The translations under genes were made by a program, and so were the position numbers. The notes under the pieces were generated by a model, which searched no databases, was not told the origin of the DNA, and saw only the letters and a program-made list of their open reading frames with translations. A stretch of DNA of 64,000 nucleotides from contig OY720349.1 in the NCBI GenBank assembly GCA_963082975.1, positions 50,635,962 to 50,699,961 of the forward strand, read 5' to 3'. Below are positions 1 to 12,577 of this stretch, one piece after another. How positions within the stretch are numbered: the stretch's first letter is position 1; each line of letters opens with the position of its first letter. The stretch is from Labia minor (taxonomy: Eukaryota > Arthropoda > Insecta > Dermaptera > Spongiphoridae).

Positions 1-640
1 TCAAAGAAGTGTTTAAGCAAAATCTCGATCGCAGATTTGGGCCGTGGCCCCATTCTTTGGGAACCAGATATCGACTAAATCTCTTGTATTAAGATTTGAG
101 GGAAAAAGTATTGGAGCATGTGCATATTTCAAACATTAGTAACTAGAACTGCAATGTCATTTTTCTAGGGACCAATAATTCGTATAGGCGACAAAGCACA
201 CCACGCAGTGACACGTTCGCAATTAAGTGGTCTGTCATGAAGTTCTTTAGGTTTGACATCACTCCAGTAGCGCATATTTTGTCTGTTAACACAGCCAGAA
301 AGATGAAAGTAAGCCTCATTACTAAAAATCACAATAGCATCATCATACAAACTTTAAATAAATTTTTCACACGCATTATGCCAGGTCACAAAATCACGTT
401 CAGAAGATTATTGTTTCACAGCCAACTTGAATGAAGTCATTGTGAAGAATCCTTCTTACTAAACGAACACAGAAATTCCGAGGACTTTCGCATACCTACG
501 TGCAGAACGCCAGGGGGATTGTAAAAATCAACTCTTCACCGCGTCGATGTTCCTGATCTTTTAGGTCTTTTGACATTTGATCGATTTGGTACCTCCTCTA
601 GCGGCTAAAGCTCATCTAATGGCGGCCCATTTAAATCAGC
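1..640 (-). pseudogene. DUF4817/DDE_3-type transposase relic, truncated by window edge
   Basis: The minus strand encodes a decayed transposase of the Tc1/mariner-related family that carries DUF4817 and DDE_3 domains, common in arthropods. The clearest block is at 350-165, with recognisable NEAYFHLSGCVN, QNMRYWSD, ELHDRPLN and ERVTAWCALSP segments. These match the family's DEAHFHLSG...W...HxRPLHxxxVTVWC core. Upstream pieces (about 560-360) resemble the RRSARK...LGIS..VRRIL linker and the SERDFVTWHNACEKFI segment. Downstream (about 70-20) a WFPKNGATAQ segment corresponds to the usual WFQQDGATAH. Stops and frameshifts interrupt the reading frame. Both visible catalytic aspartates read as asparagine (NEAYF for DEAHF, KNGATA for QDGATA), so this copy is dead. 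The C-terminal end lies outside the window. The fold-back element at 12.6 kb derives from the same family. Confidence 0.85.
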
Positions 641-871
641 AAGTTAAGTTATCCCACCCATAAATTATAGCTATATCTGACACAAAATGAGAATTTTGTA
701 TAATATATTGTTTAAAAATTTATTTTTTGAAAATAACACTAATAATGTATTTATTTTTGCGAATTCTTTTAAATTCTAAAATAAACAATTAAATAAAAAT
801 ATATTTAATGATTTATTATTTTTAAAACAACAAAATAACAACAACAAAAAGTAAATTGAAATCTGCTATAC
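641..871. other. AT-rich spacer
   Basis: AT-rich sequence with no coding signal. It ends in the octamer TGCTATAC (864-871), the left target-site duplication of the next element. Confidence 0.6.
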
Positions 872-1336
872 CAGAGGTTCTTAAACTGTGGTCCGCGGAC
901 CCCTGGGGGTCCGCGAAGCCTTTACTGGGGGTCCGCAAAGCCATCGTACAGGTGCACGAGAAAATGATGAGTCAGTTAAAACTTTAATTAATATAAAAGA
1001 AGCGATGGCATGGCTTTGTGAGGAAACAGAGATCAAATACCCAAATTCAACGAAATGTGCAAGAAAACTATTGCTACCGTTTCCATCTTCATATTTAGCT
1101 GAATTTTCTTTCTTCAATATTATAATTTCTAATAAAATGTGTTCTACTATATGCAAAAAAATCGTTATTCACCAATCACTGTTAGAAATATCCATCATAT
1201 ATCCTTGTTCTTATGAGATCGTAAGCCAGAAATTAACTAATAAAATGACGTAAAGTACCTAAAGTTGGGATGGGGTCCGTCAAAAATTTTTTTTTCAATT
1301 GGGGGTCCGCGGAGTACAAATGTTTAAGAACCTCTG
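872..1336 (+). mobile_element. Non-autonomous hAT element with C-terminal transposase relic
   Basis: A 465-bp element with terminal inverted repeats beginning CAGAGGTTCTTAAAC and ending in the inverse (TTTAAGAACCTCTG), followed inward on both sides by a GGTCCGCGGA block. It is flanked by a perfect 8-bp direct duplication, TGCTATAC (864-871 and 1337-1344), the hallmark of hAT transposition. Inside, on the plus strand (about 1050-1115), KCARKLLLPFPSSYLAEFSF matches the C-terminal hAT dimerisation region (FPSSYLAExxFS). The element is therefore a deletion derivative that kept the end of its parent transposase gene. There is no catalytic domain. Confidence 0.88.
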
Positions 1337-1786
1337 TGCTATACCATAATATTAACTAAAATAAAATAATTCATCATAATAATAAATAATGATAATTCAT
1401 ATCAACTAAGATTAGATATGATTTTGATATTAATGGAAAAATAAATCTTTTTTATTCATAATTTATTTATCATTTCCAACATTCATTATTCGGAGATTAA
1501 CTTTTAATTAGCGTTATTATCTTTAATATTTTATTGGAAACGATTTTAGTCATGCTAATTTTTATCTATTTATTCTGTTTATACATTTTTTAAAATTTTT
1601 ACAGACATTTATGTTTTATTTCTAACCGGCCCTTTCCCATAATTAATATCATTCAATTTATACCATTATTAAACACATACGCCTAAACGTATTAGTAGTT
1701 AACATATTAGTAATTATCAATTATTTTGTGTTTATAATTCCAAACTCGTTACAATTTTCCAAACAATAAATGTATATCTACATTTA

Positions 1787-2703
1787 TATTCTGTCAAAAA
1801 AGTACCGGAAATTGTTCATTTAAATAGAGGACGCCACACATATGTCAATTTTTTTTTACTGGAATGTTGGCACAACTGTCCCTCATTGTGAGGCAGAGTT
1901 TAAGCGCCATCTGTCAATTAGTTTGTTCTGTGGCATTCAATTACGTCAGTTAACCTCAGGTGTTCTCTGCGTTTTTGGATAAAAATATCCGTGCTCGACT
2001 CGTTCTAAGAGAGTTAAAAGACATACTTAAGCAAATGAATTCGGACCCAATGTTTATCTAGCGCATCAAAACAAGTAATAAGAGGGTATATGAGTTTGAC
2101 ATGCTATCCAGTCAACGGGTGGCTGAATGACGCTATCCACATTAGGCGAAACCTAAAAAACCACGTCCAGGTCGGTCAAAAGTGAAAGACATGCTGATCG
2201 TTTTCTTTGATTATCGTGGTGTTGTGCACTCGAAATTCGTTCCAAAAGGTTCTACAGTAAAAAAAGAATATTATATGTGGCGTTTGAGATAGAACGTGCG
2301 TAGGAATCGGCCGAATTTGTGGAAAGAAAACTCATGGATCTTGTACCATGATAATGCACTGAGGCACAAGGCTCATAATGTGAACGCTTTTTTGAACAAC
2401 AACTCGACAAATATCATCGAACAACCAGCATATTCACCGGATTTAGCACCATGGGACTTTTTCTTTTTCCAAAACTTAAATTTACACTCCCCGGTCGCCA
2501 CATTGAGTCGATAGAGGTCATTAAGGAGAATTCGCTAAAGGAGCTGAAGAGGGTCCCTTCATACGCATTTAAAAGGTGCTTTGATGACTGGATTAATCGT
2601 TAGCATATATTTGGTCAATTTTAAAGACGACAGAATAATTTTTAATGAATTAATAATTATTTTGCGTTTTATTAAACAATTCCCGGGACTTTTTGACAGA
2701 TTG
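1787..2703 (+). mobile_element. Mariner element, internally deleted, transposase broken
   Basis: Imperfect terminal inverted repeats (TATTCTGTCAAAAAAGTACC at the left; the inverse of CAATCTGTCAAAAAGTCCC at the right) are flanked by TA at 1785-1786 and 2704-2705. The interior is a mariner transposase reading left to right: an N-terminal LKQMN region with stops, a PKKPRPGRSKVKDMLIVFFD segment carrying the first catalytic Asp, then YHDNALRHKA and YSPDLAPWDFF (within 2296-2514). There are 34 residues between the second and third aspartates, the D34D signature of mariners. The element is about 0.9 kb rather than the usual 1.3 kb. The missing part lies between the DNA-binding region and the first Asp. 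Several stops make it inactive. Confidence 0.88.
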
Positions 2704-2705
2704 TA

Positions 2706-5700
2706 CTTCAAGATAATCTCAGTCAGATAATTTAAGACTTCTATTTCTTCCATTTTCCTTTGGGAAAGATTTATTGCAAACTTTAGTGAAAGAGTAAAAG
2801 TCTAGATCCTTTTACCAATTTTTAAGTACAAATTTATTTCACCGAAACAAAAAAAATTAAAACAATATCAGCTTTTTGAAAAGAATAAGTAAAGTTATAC
2901 TCATTATCAAATCAAAACAATCCAATAAGTCTAGCTAATTATATCCAAAAATAATAACGTTCCCCTATTTATTAATAAAATTAATATTAATTTTAAAATT
3001 ATTTGTTTATAGAATAATAATAATAATTTTGATATTGATACTAACAATATTATTAATCATGAATAAAATACTCTTGATTAAATCCAACATTTTCTCTTGA
3101 AAATCAATTGATTTGGGATCATTTTATAGAGAGAGCTACATTTATTATTATTTTGTTAATATTGGCTGAGAGGGAATGGAATTCAGGTGTTGGTGGTGGA
3201 GGAGGTGAAGTGGGGGAATACGATCGATTCGATTGCCAATTATGACCCATTTATAAATAATACAGCAAGGCTTAAAGCTTATCAAATAGGATCGCTTTCC
3301 GCCCTTCTGCCCATTCTCCATCACCCCTTGAACGTATTATCAATATACTTCCATTCAATTCAATTACTATTTCATCAATTCGATGAAGTCAATAATCAGC
3401 CGGGAACTATATTTCATAATTATTATCAAGTCACGGGGATGATAAATTTTAATTTGTTTTTACCTTTTAGTCTCTCTATTATATGCATATATATAGTATA
3501 GAAATGAAATTAATTTTCAACTCCAAATGCATATTAGGAAAGTTATTAAATATTTGTAAACGGGAAAATGATAGAGAAAATTAGTATAAAGTACATTCGG
3601 AGAATTAGAGAGAATTCCTGTTATCAATAGTTATAGTTGAATTACCTATCTAAAATACTAAATAGTAAATTGTATCAGATATTAATATAGATAGATTGAA
3701 TAAATCGCATATACATATATATATAAATGAGTATAATTGTAAATGACATGATATTAACTAAATAATATCCATATGTATATATATGTATATTCCTATATAT
3801 TTCATTCTATTAAATTCGAATTTCTGAGAATATTTTATCCAGACGAGATTATATACTAAAAAAGAGAATATTTTCATTTATATTTATTAACATATATCAT
3901 AATATATATAAACAAATAAAAGTGATGTAATCTACCAAAAAATTATAATTATAGATTTTCAGTAGACGTACCAAAATGTTTTCAATTTTTATACTTCCAC
4001 TTGAATGATTTCAAGAAAATGTTGAAATAAAAACTAATTTTCTAAAAAATATCACTAATAAAAACATAAACACTAATAAAATTATTTTACTTAAATGTGT
4101 TTATGGAAACTTACTTATTTACCTAAATATTATGGGCTCTCCATAGTAAAAAAATGGCTTAGAACTTCTACTTTAAATGCTTACTTATTGAAATTTTGTA
4201 TTTAAGTGAGGTAAAAGGTTGGGTAAGGTTATTTTACTGGATTAGGAACTTATTTACTGGATTAGGAAATTATTTAATAAAGTTGATCCTTTAAAGACCC
4301 GTTTATTTTAGTGATTGTAATAATTTGATCAGAAAATAGTAATATTTGCTTAAATGATTTATTTATTATCAATATTTGATTAAGAATTTTCTTGATTTAT
4401 TTCTTCTGATTATATTTTTGTTTTGTTTTTGTTTTATTAATTTATTTTTATAAAATACATAACACATTATTTTCTCCCCTCTAGTTTGAAGTGATAGAGC
4501 TATTTTATCTGCTGGTATTGTTTCTAACTATGGCTTTTATACGGTCAATCTAACAACACTTTGATCGGTGTGTCTGATTTTCTCCCTAATCGAACAGGTT
4601 GCATCAGAGTTACCCATTCCGTTAAGTGGAGGCATCAAGCCTCAACGGGTACCCAACCAGATTTCCTCTATCCAGAACCATTTCTACCTTATACCTGACT
4701 ATTTGACTTTGTAGACGAAGCATATTGGCACATTTACATGATGGATCACAAGCAAAACACCGAATTGCACAATTTACCTCGTCCGTTCTTTATTCAGCTC
4801 TTTACTCATCCTGCCTCTCTGAATCCCCCTCCCTTCATCTCTCTTGGATATGCATGAACGATTTTAATCCTCTTCAACACAATTCCATTACAAAATAAAA
4901 AAAATCCAAGGGTTGTTTTATCCTCTCTGATGCACTTAAATTAGAGTTAGAGTCATTTTAAATAAAAAAAAAAACTTGTATTTTTATCTTATAACCTAAC
5001 TAATTCTAATCATGAATATATCTGTAAATAAATAAAATGTAATGTTCCAAATATGGATTCACTAAATTCTTGAATTATTTATATATAAGTACAAAATAAA
5101 ATATGAGAATTTATAAATTTTAAATATTGCCTGACATTTAACAAAAAGAATATTTACTAAATGAAACTTTGAAAAAACTTTATGAAACATTCTATTTACC
5201 ACTTACCAGCAGAACTCCATATTCCTCTCTCTTTTCTTCAAACATGAAAACAATTGAAATGAATAATCAAATTGATTTGATAATTTAAAATATAATTATA
5301 AATATTATATTTTTTGTAGTTTAATAGTAGTTCATTAAAAAGTTTTCAATTGATTTTTAAGTATTTAACAAGGATTTTCCTCTTTTTTTCTCTCGCACTT
5401 CCTCTTGAGCCAACTAATTTATTTTAAATAGAAAAGTCACGCAACCATTAAATACCCTATTAAATTATTAAATACAATGTTCAAAAAAATTATAAGTAAA
5501 TATCTAGAATCAAATAAAAAAAATATATTTAATTGTAAATTATATATATTTATATATATATTACTTATATGTTTTGATATTCTAGTACTTTTACATTTTA
5601 TATACAGTTTTCATATCATATACACAAGTAATAAACAAAATTTTGGTTGTGAAGCCTTCCCTACAACTAAGGCATTTGAATCGATCTGTTTAGTCCAAGT

Positions 5701-7298
5701 TGAGCTATATATTCAGGAGATGAAACCATCCGGGTTGAAAGAGGGTGGTTGGAGTGTGAGAAGAGAGAGAGGGAGAGGAGGTAAGAGAAGGGATATTGAG
5801 AAATACAATCTACGCCCTACCTGAATATTTACTCAGTAGCTGGCACAATAGGCATTGCAGACCACTTGATAAGACAATAATCCACCGAAAAGGGGAACTC
5901 AAACAAGAAGGTATTGCCAACAGATGATTCATCTCATGGTTTCACCCTCGGTCTTTTAGGCATCACCCTTCCCTATCGTGAATATTGATCAGAGTATAAT
6001 TAAAATTTCTGACATTGTAAATTTTTTTTTACTAAGAAATTAGATATGCTTTTTAATTTTCAGTAAATAGCATATAGTAGTAATGTATTAATCTGATATT
6101 GTGATGATCTTCATTCAATTTTTAAAATATTTTATTTTTCTCATTTTATTTTATTATGATTTTTTCATTGAATATTTAATTATTAAGTCTGTACTTTGGA
6201 AATTCACTAACGAATCCTTTTATTTAATTTTTTAGGAAGAAGAATGGAAATCAATTCGGTCTGATTGGCGTTCAATTCTTTATTAAACCTCATTTATAGA
6301 AATATCTTAAACGTATGAATAAATATCTACGTATACTAAAAGAGAGCGTGGGCTGCAAGTTAATCATATTTTCAAAACAGCTACCAGATCTAATCAAGAG
6401 TGTTGTGTTTTTTTTTTAAATGAGTGGGAAGTAGAATAGTTATTTAGATTGGATGTGGATATCTCGTTACTACCCATCATAAAATTTCACGTTTCTTAAT
6501 TAACCCTTTTCATATTTCTCTCGTATTTATGTGTATACGAATAATATAACACTACGATATAAATAGTTCATAGGTATACACACACATATATATAGTATGA
6601 TGTATAATATTTTAAATGGATTTTTGGACTTGTAGTCAGTTCTCGTTAATTTTCTATTCGATATGAATTAAAGTGATAAAAGCTAAAGAAAAATAAATGA
6701 TTAGAAGGGTGTACATAAATGAATGAATTAAATGCATTTGAGAGAAAGGACCACACCCTTCTCTCTCTCTCTCTCTCTCCTACTCTCTTTCTTTAATCAC
6801 GCAATACACACAGAGAATATGTCATAAATGTTCCTATGGGTGTGGGGTTGATAAGGGATGGGGTCTAAGTGTCAAGTTCAGAATAGACATCGTTGTATTG
6901 GACAGCCATAGAAGTCAGTAGTGGATCGAGGAAAATAGTGGAGCTCATAAACTACTCACTCATTCAGCTACGGACATAACCCCACTGACAAATTCATTCT
7001 TAAATTATTCTATTTTACCCCACCTATATCTATATAATTTTCAAAAATATTTTAAAGTATCAAAGAGAATAGATAGTAAAAAATTGTTTTGGAATATTTA
7101 TTAACATTAATCATTTGATATTTTTAAAATTACTGGATTCTATGACATTACCTACCTAATTTCTTACTTTTTAAGCAGTCCACTTTTATTGAATAAATAT
7201 CTAAAAAAACATTTTTAAATGTAAAAATTGCAGATCATATGTGTGGGCACTCCTCATTCAGACTTATAATTGCATAAATGGAATCGAATAAACTTTTT
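2706..7298. other. AT-rich non-coding region, no gene seen
   Basis: No exon with convincing composition or protein similarity was found. The open frames at 3187-3501 and 5477-5824 are low-complexity or AT-driven and match no family I recognise. A somewhat GC-richer patch at 4490-4870 and another at 5830-5990 may be decayed repeats. A (TC)n run lies at about 6760-6780. Confidence 0.5.
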
Positions 7299-7916
7299 AC
7301 CGACCGACGATAGTAAGGGAGGTATTGTTTTCACACGAAATTTCACATGTAGAGATTTTTTGATATCTCCACGAATCATGCATTTTCTTAACAGAAAAAA
7401 GTATTTTTAGCATGATGTCTGTCAGTCCGTCCGTCTGTCCGTCCGTCCGTATAGATGTGTACAGCTTGAACGGCTCAACGGATTTTGATGAAATTTGGTA
7501 TATTTACTTAATGCATCAGTATGATGAATTGATCAACTAAACCGGAAGTGGTAGTATTAGCGATCGACGATAGGAAGGGATGGGTTATTTTCATACCAAA
7601 TTTCACATAAGGAGATTTTTTACATGTCACCACGAATCATGCACTTTGTATTGGTTTTATCCTCGAGAAAAATCATCTTTATTAGTTTTTTCTTAATTTA
7701 AAATTATATGACGTCATCCAGCCATTCATGACGTCACAGCCTGGTCTTACATATATATTATAAATAAAATAAAATTAAAAATATTTATGTTATATCCATA
7801 TCTGTTTTTTATTACATTAATAGATATATTAAAATTATTGGAAATTGTTTCTGTAGCTGGAAATTAATTTACTTCAAACCGTCGGTCGGTTCGGACCTGG
7901 CCTCTGGTCAACTTAT
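7299..7916 (+). mobile_element. Rolling-circle-like (Helentron/HINE-type) repeat, family C, copy 1
   Basis: About 618 bp, closely repeated at 14761-15378. It begins ACCGACCGACGATAG. Near the 3' end it carries the inverse (CGTCGGTCGGT, 7880-7890), then a short GACC...GGTC hairpin and the terminus CAACTTATT. A GTCC/GTCT tetranucleotide microsatellite sits in the middle (about 7421-7450). A 5' subterminal repeat matched by an inverted copy just before a 3' hairpin, with a central microsatellite and no target duplication, is the architecture described for non-autonomous Helentrons (HINE/DINE-1). It codes for nothing. Confidence 0.65.
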
Positions 7917-8734
7917 TTCTTTTACTCTTCAATATACCATATGAAAACGATAAGAATATTATATCGTGAATACCAAGCATCCAACAGAAGTGACTTTCTA
8001 AATTATTTTTTTTCAAATTATAGTAATATTTCTTATATATGAAATTGAAATATATATTTTGTTTCTTCAAACTGATTCTTATTTATTTCTAATTTGAATA
8101 TACATACAAGAAAGTATAGAATTTTACACCCTTTCTACTGGTTTAAGGATAAAATATTGACCAATTAATTATAATAGAGATTAAGTACTGAGGGTTAAAA
8201 ATTATCCCAGGCTAATGTTGTGGAAAATTGTCGGGTTGATTAATGTCTTGTTACATCAATCACTTCATGATAATGACTTTAGAAATGGTATATAATCATA
8301 TCTTTAATAAAATTCTCAATAAATTATATATATATTATTAATTTTAGTGAAGAATAACAAACAAAAATTATAAATTTCATAATACTTGTATGCATATTGC
8401 AATAATTTGACAATTTTATTTATTTCTAATTTTTATCTATATTAAAATATTTTAATAATAATTTGTGTAATATACACTAAATTTTATTATTGTTTAAATG
8501 TTAATTGAATGTATTAAGATCCTTTTATTTATTCTTTCGAAAAATATTGAACACGCAGATTTACTAAAAATTTAAAATATATTTTAATTTAATTAAATAG
8601 AATATAAAAAAAAATGAAGAAGCAATGGAAAGGGCAGCGTAGCGAAGAGAAAAGAAATCCAACTTCGAATAGAGAGAGAAGAAAAAATGAGGTCATAGAA
8701 TCGAAAGTGAGCGAGTGTCCCTTTGGGGCTGCGT
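7917..8734. other. AT-rich spacer
   Basis: Very AT-rich, with no gene or repeat boundary that I can support. Confidence 0.5.
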
Positions 8735-8830
8735 TTGTCCTTTTATGCCCCGGCTAAATGTCATCTCGGAATTAATATCTGTGACGGGCCGCCGCCGCTG
8801 CCGCCGTCGACTTCTTTTTTATTCTATTCT
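8715..8830. promoter_or_regulatory. GC-rich islet, possible conserved non-coding element
   Basis: A short GC-rich block containing CCGCCGCCGCTGCCGCC inside otherwise AT-rich DNA. Next to it is high-complexity sequence with an ATCTCGGAATTAATATCTG core that includes an AATTAA homeodomain-type site. No reading frame has family similarity, and the frame at 8723-8914 looks accidental. A regulatory element about 10 kb upstream of the NKX6-like exon is possible. This call rests on composition only. Confidence 0.2.
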
Positions 8831-9721
8831 CAACTCGGCCACGCGTGCAATTCCAAATTGACAGTTCCACCCCTTCCTTCACCCAATTTCATTCATTCTT
8901 CTTTTGCCTTCTAAAGAGATAAACAGTCTCCTCGAAAGTTATCCTATGTATATGTTTTACATGCCTACAGAAGCCGACATCCGTTTCATCTCGTCCATTC
9001 ATCTACCAATTAAACTAAATTCTTTTCAACCCCCCTCCCCCCACCTTCTTCATCTTCCCCACTCTTTGAGATGTTATAACCTCATTGAAAACAGTCATTT
9101 CTGATTTCAAAGAGTTAAAACAATAACTTATATTCCATATTTAGGTTTAGATTATATAAAAATATGTAGAAATAATTTCAAATCCATATTACGATGAATG
9201 AATTTATTATAGAAATTTTTTACTATAGTTTTAATTAAATAGTTCTTTTATAATAAGATTACTGAAGTATTTCTGTCGGAATCAGTATTTATAAATGTCA
9301 ATCGTGTAATGTAGTGTGTCATTTATCAATTAGTTATTAATTTAGTTATTTAGTTAGCTCAATGATGGCACTACTAGCGCAGGATTTAGGAAGGGGTTGA
9401 TATTCATTTGAAATGTTAATTAAAGATTATCTCATTTCAACTAATTTAATAAATATGGCATAATAATAATATTGTAAAATAATTAATATTTTAATTTTTA
9501 GAATAAATTAGAAAATTTAAATATTTTATTACTAATAAATAATAATATAATAATCTTTTGGTTCATGTTGTGCTTTTCGTATCTTTTTAAAATTAATCGT
9601 TCTTTATCGCACGAACGAATGAAAAAGATTCCATTTCTTTTAAATTATTTCGTTTTTATTATTATGTATTTCCAGTATATCTGTTCGTGGTTAAAATCAA
9701 AGAACCATTATTCGGAAGTAT

Positions 9722-10170
9722 GAATACCTTTTGGGTAACGGGTGGTTTCTTTTCTAAAATTTCGATAGAAAAGATTCTACTTCAGGGATTGGCGTCCCTG
9801 CCCTCACGTGAGCTTCATGATTTCTTCCCCGTCGACTCTCTTGGAGGAATCATGATTTCTTCGCTTCGCTTATTCGTAGTTACCTATTGGGTAACGGGTG
9901 GTTTCTTTTCTGAAATTTCGATAGAAAAGATTTCCACTTCAGGGATTGGCGTCCCTGCCCTCACGTGAGCTTCATGATTTCTTCCCCGTCGACTCTCTTG
10001 GAGGAATCATGATTTCTTCGCTTCGTTTATTTCGTAGTTACCTATTGGGTAACGGGTGGCTTCTTTTCTGAAATTTCGATAGAAAAGATTTCCACTTCAG
10101 GGATTGGCGTCCCTGCCCTCACGTGAGCTTCATGATATCTTCCCAGTCGACTCTCTTGGAGGAATCATGT
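9722..10170. repeat. Tandem repeat, about 2.8 units of 156-158 bp
   Basis: Three units start at TTGGGTAACGGGTGG (9731, 9887 and 10045). They share long blocks including GGGATTGGCGTCCCTGCC, a CACGTGAG E-box and CCGTCGACTCTCTTGGAGG. The last unit is truncated just after GGAGGAATCATG. Identity is high apart from single substitutions, so the array is young or homogenised. The motif CATGATTTCTT occurs twice per unit, which suggests the unit itself arose by duplication. An open frame runs through one and a half units but simply translates the repeat. Confidence 0.85.
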
Positions 10171-10439
10171 AAGACCATCTATCGTAGAAATTAATCTTCA
10201 AATTCTATTGCATGAAAGAAATGCTAGAATAATATTAATTTTGAATTGACCCTCCCTCCATAATACCATTGTCGGGTAAATTCAAGGAGAGGGAGGATGT
10301 ATAAAAACTTTTAAATAATAATTAGTAGTTTGAGATTAGTTCAATTAACGTATAAAAGAAGGCGTAACTGACTTCCGTCTTCTTCATCTAGAATGAGCTC
10401 TTTGATGCTTTATTCACTTCTCGTTTGGTGGGGTGTAAA

Positions 10440-10620
10440 CGATGTATATATATATATTATGAAAAATTATTTTCTGGTTATTTTCACGATTCGACGCCCA
10501 TTTTTGGAGAAATGTCGAGGCTCAAATCCCCCATTAAACGCAAAAATAACCTTTTCACAATAATAAAAACTTTCACTTAAACCTAAACGAATATATATAT
10601 GTGAATATACGAATGCTGAT
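10440..10620. repeat. Degraded copy of the palindromic 24.3-kb repeat family
   Basis: Lies between two AT microsatellites (10443-10459 and 10590-10600). It contains CGACGCCCATTTTTGG, similar to CGACGTTTCGGCACCCATTTTG in the element at 24.3 kb. It ends AAACCTAAACGAATATATAT, as that element ends AAACCTAAACCAACATATAT. Probably an old copy of the same Penelope-like repeat. Confidence 0.4.
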
Positions 10621-10792
10621 TTTTTAATTCTTAGCGTAGACCTCTTCCCTTGATTGGGGTGGATATGCGGTAAATTAATCTAAAAGTCTAGAAGTACTAG
10701 TTTCTAGTTTAGATTTATCGATGGATCCTTTCAAGTGAGGGCTATTTGGAAATTCGAACTTAAACTATCATTTTTTGTGTATGAAACGATCC

Positions 10793-10795
<3 letters not shown>

Positions 10796-10831
<36 letters not shown>
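10796..10831. repeat. (TA)n microsatellite
   Basis: An uninterrupted dinucleotide run of about 35 bp. Confidence 0.95.
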
Positions 10832-11433
10832 CTTTTCATTAATCCAAAAAAAACCAATGAATTGATTATAATTTGCCTCAGTTGGCTATGGCTTTTCCAA
10901 TTCTAATGCCAATATTCCCTCTTCGAAAGAGGAAAGAAAGTTTTTACGGTTGTTCGAACTTAAATAAATCATTTCTAATAGGGGAGGATCCGAGTCCATT
11001 TGAGGGAAAGAAGATATATCAAGAGAGGCTCTTTCTACTGGTCTACCTCAACCCACTCTGTAACCCCATTTTTATTTTATCCAATGTCTAGCCCAATTTC
11101 TACCAAAACGATATTTTTTTGTTAGAAGATTGTAAAACTCGAGTGATTGATAACGATGCAGAAGAGAAGAGAAAATACGGAAGGAAATCTCTGCGCTACT
11201 GATGGTCTCTCTGATGGCTATCTAAACCTATTAGAGCTTAGAATGATCAAGAGAAGGGGAGCTTGTTCCTTCTAATAATGATTATAATAATATCTCTTTT
11301 CATACATCTAGACATTTAAACAATTTATCAAAATTTTTGGATATATTTACAATAATATCAATTGTATTAACTAAATAATAAAAACAAAATAATAAGTTTT
11401 TTTTCAATTCTGGATTTTTGTTATTTTATAGAC

Positions 11434-12457
11434 CTGGGATGGCGAACCTTTTTCAATGTCCGTGCCACAAAATTATTAAAATATCTTTTTGAAATAAATA
11501 ACGTGCCACAAAATTGTCATGACTTTTTTTCTCCACCACCTGTACCCCTTTTAGCTTGAATATATAATTGAATATTTTTGTATAACTTCTAACTATCCTG
11601 TATAAAAGTGTTATAATTTGAAATATTAAACTTTATACCAAAAAAATCAAATGATTGTTAAAAGATTTGGAATTTATTCGTGTTAAAAATATCTTTTCTA
11701 AAAATTGTCTATTATTTTTTTTATTTTTATTGTATGGAAATTCTTTAATTGATTTTAGTTTGTAATTTTTAGTTGGAGATAATGACGAAATTACAAAATT
11801 TATATCTAATACCGTGAACCACTTACAATTTCTTGTTTTGACAATGCTATGTTAAATTCTAGAAAAAGATTGTGATTATGGAACTCTATTCTCCAAACTT
11901 TGTTAAGCTTGATATAAATTTTAAAAAATATTTTTTTTTTTTTTTTTAATAAATATTGACAAATTTACCGCATATATTAAAATAAGAGCATATAAGAATA
12001 TTCTGGTAATATTTCATCGCTCCAATCATCTTCACAATTTCCCAAACAAACAGACAGATAAAATGACATACATGAAAAATACAAAAGTAATATTTGGATG
12101 AAGAGTGAAGATTTGCAAAAAAATTTTAAATCCTGAACAATGCGATTTGGACGGCAACAGCACGCAATAATATAAATAGGAGCCCAAACGGTATACACTG
12201 TATCTATCATGAATGTTTTTATACTGGGAGGGAATTCAAGCGATATTTCAGTAATAAAATATAAAATTTGCCGGTTTAATCTTCTAAGATAGATAAATAA
12301 ATATTCAGTACTTCAAATTTAATAAATAGTAATTTGAATGTGATTTGTTCAATTTTAATTCATTTCTATTGAAAAAAGTTATAATTATTAAAAAAATAAT
12401 TTTATCTTTATGCTTGCCATGAAATTTTTTAAACGTGCCATAGGTTCACCATCCCTG
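11434..12457. mobile_element. hAT-type element, 1.02 kb, non-autonomous
   Basis: Termini CTGGGATGGCGAACCTTTTT and, inverted at the right, CAGGGATGGTGAACCTATGG. Flanked by an exact 8-bp duplication, TTATAGAC (11426-11433 and 12458-12465). A subterminal GTGCCACAAA motif occurs twice at the left end, with GTGCCATAGG at the right. The interior is AT-rich. The 77-residue frame at 11977-12210 (minus strand) is not recognisable as transposase. Size, ends and target duplication support a hAT deletion derivative, as the first base of the left end has drifted little. Confidence 0.85.
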
Positions 12458-12577
12458 TTATAGACCATAGATATAACCTTAGCAATATTAAAAAAAATAT
12501 TTAAATGATAAATATGAACAAGTATATAAAGTAGAGACCTGGTATAGATATTAAAATAAAATCATATTTCTTAAATA

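Noticed and set aside
3187-3501. 104-codon open frame
   Set aside because: AT-driven translation with no recognisable domain, no clear splice sites and no composition shift.
5477-5824. 115-codon open frame
   Set aside because: Isoleucine/tyrosine/phenylalanine-rich head from AT repeats and a GA-rich tail. Looks accidental.
9687-9968. 93-codon open frame with repeated peptide
   Set aside because: It simply translates the 157-bp tandem repeat. The repeat at the DNA level explains it.
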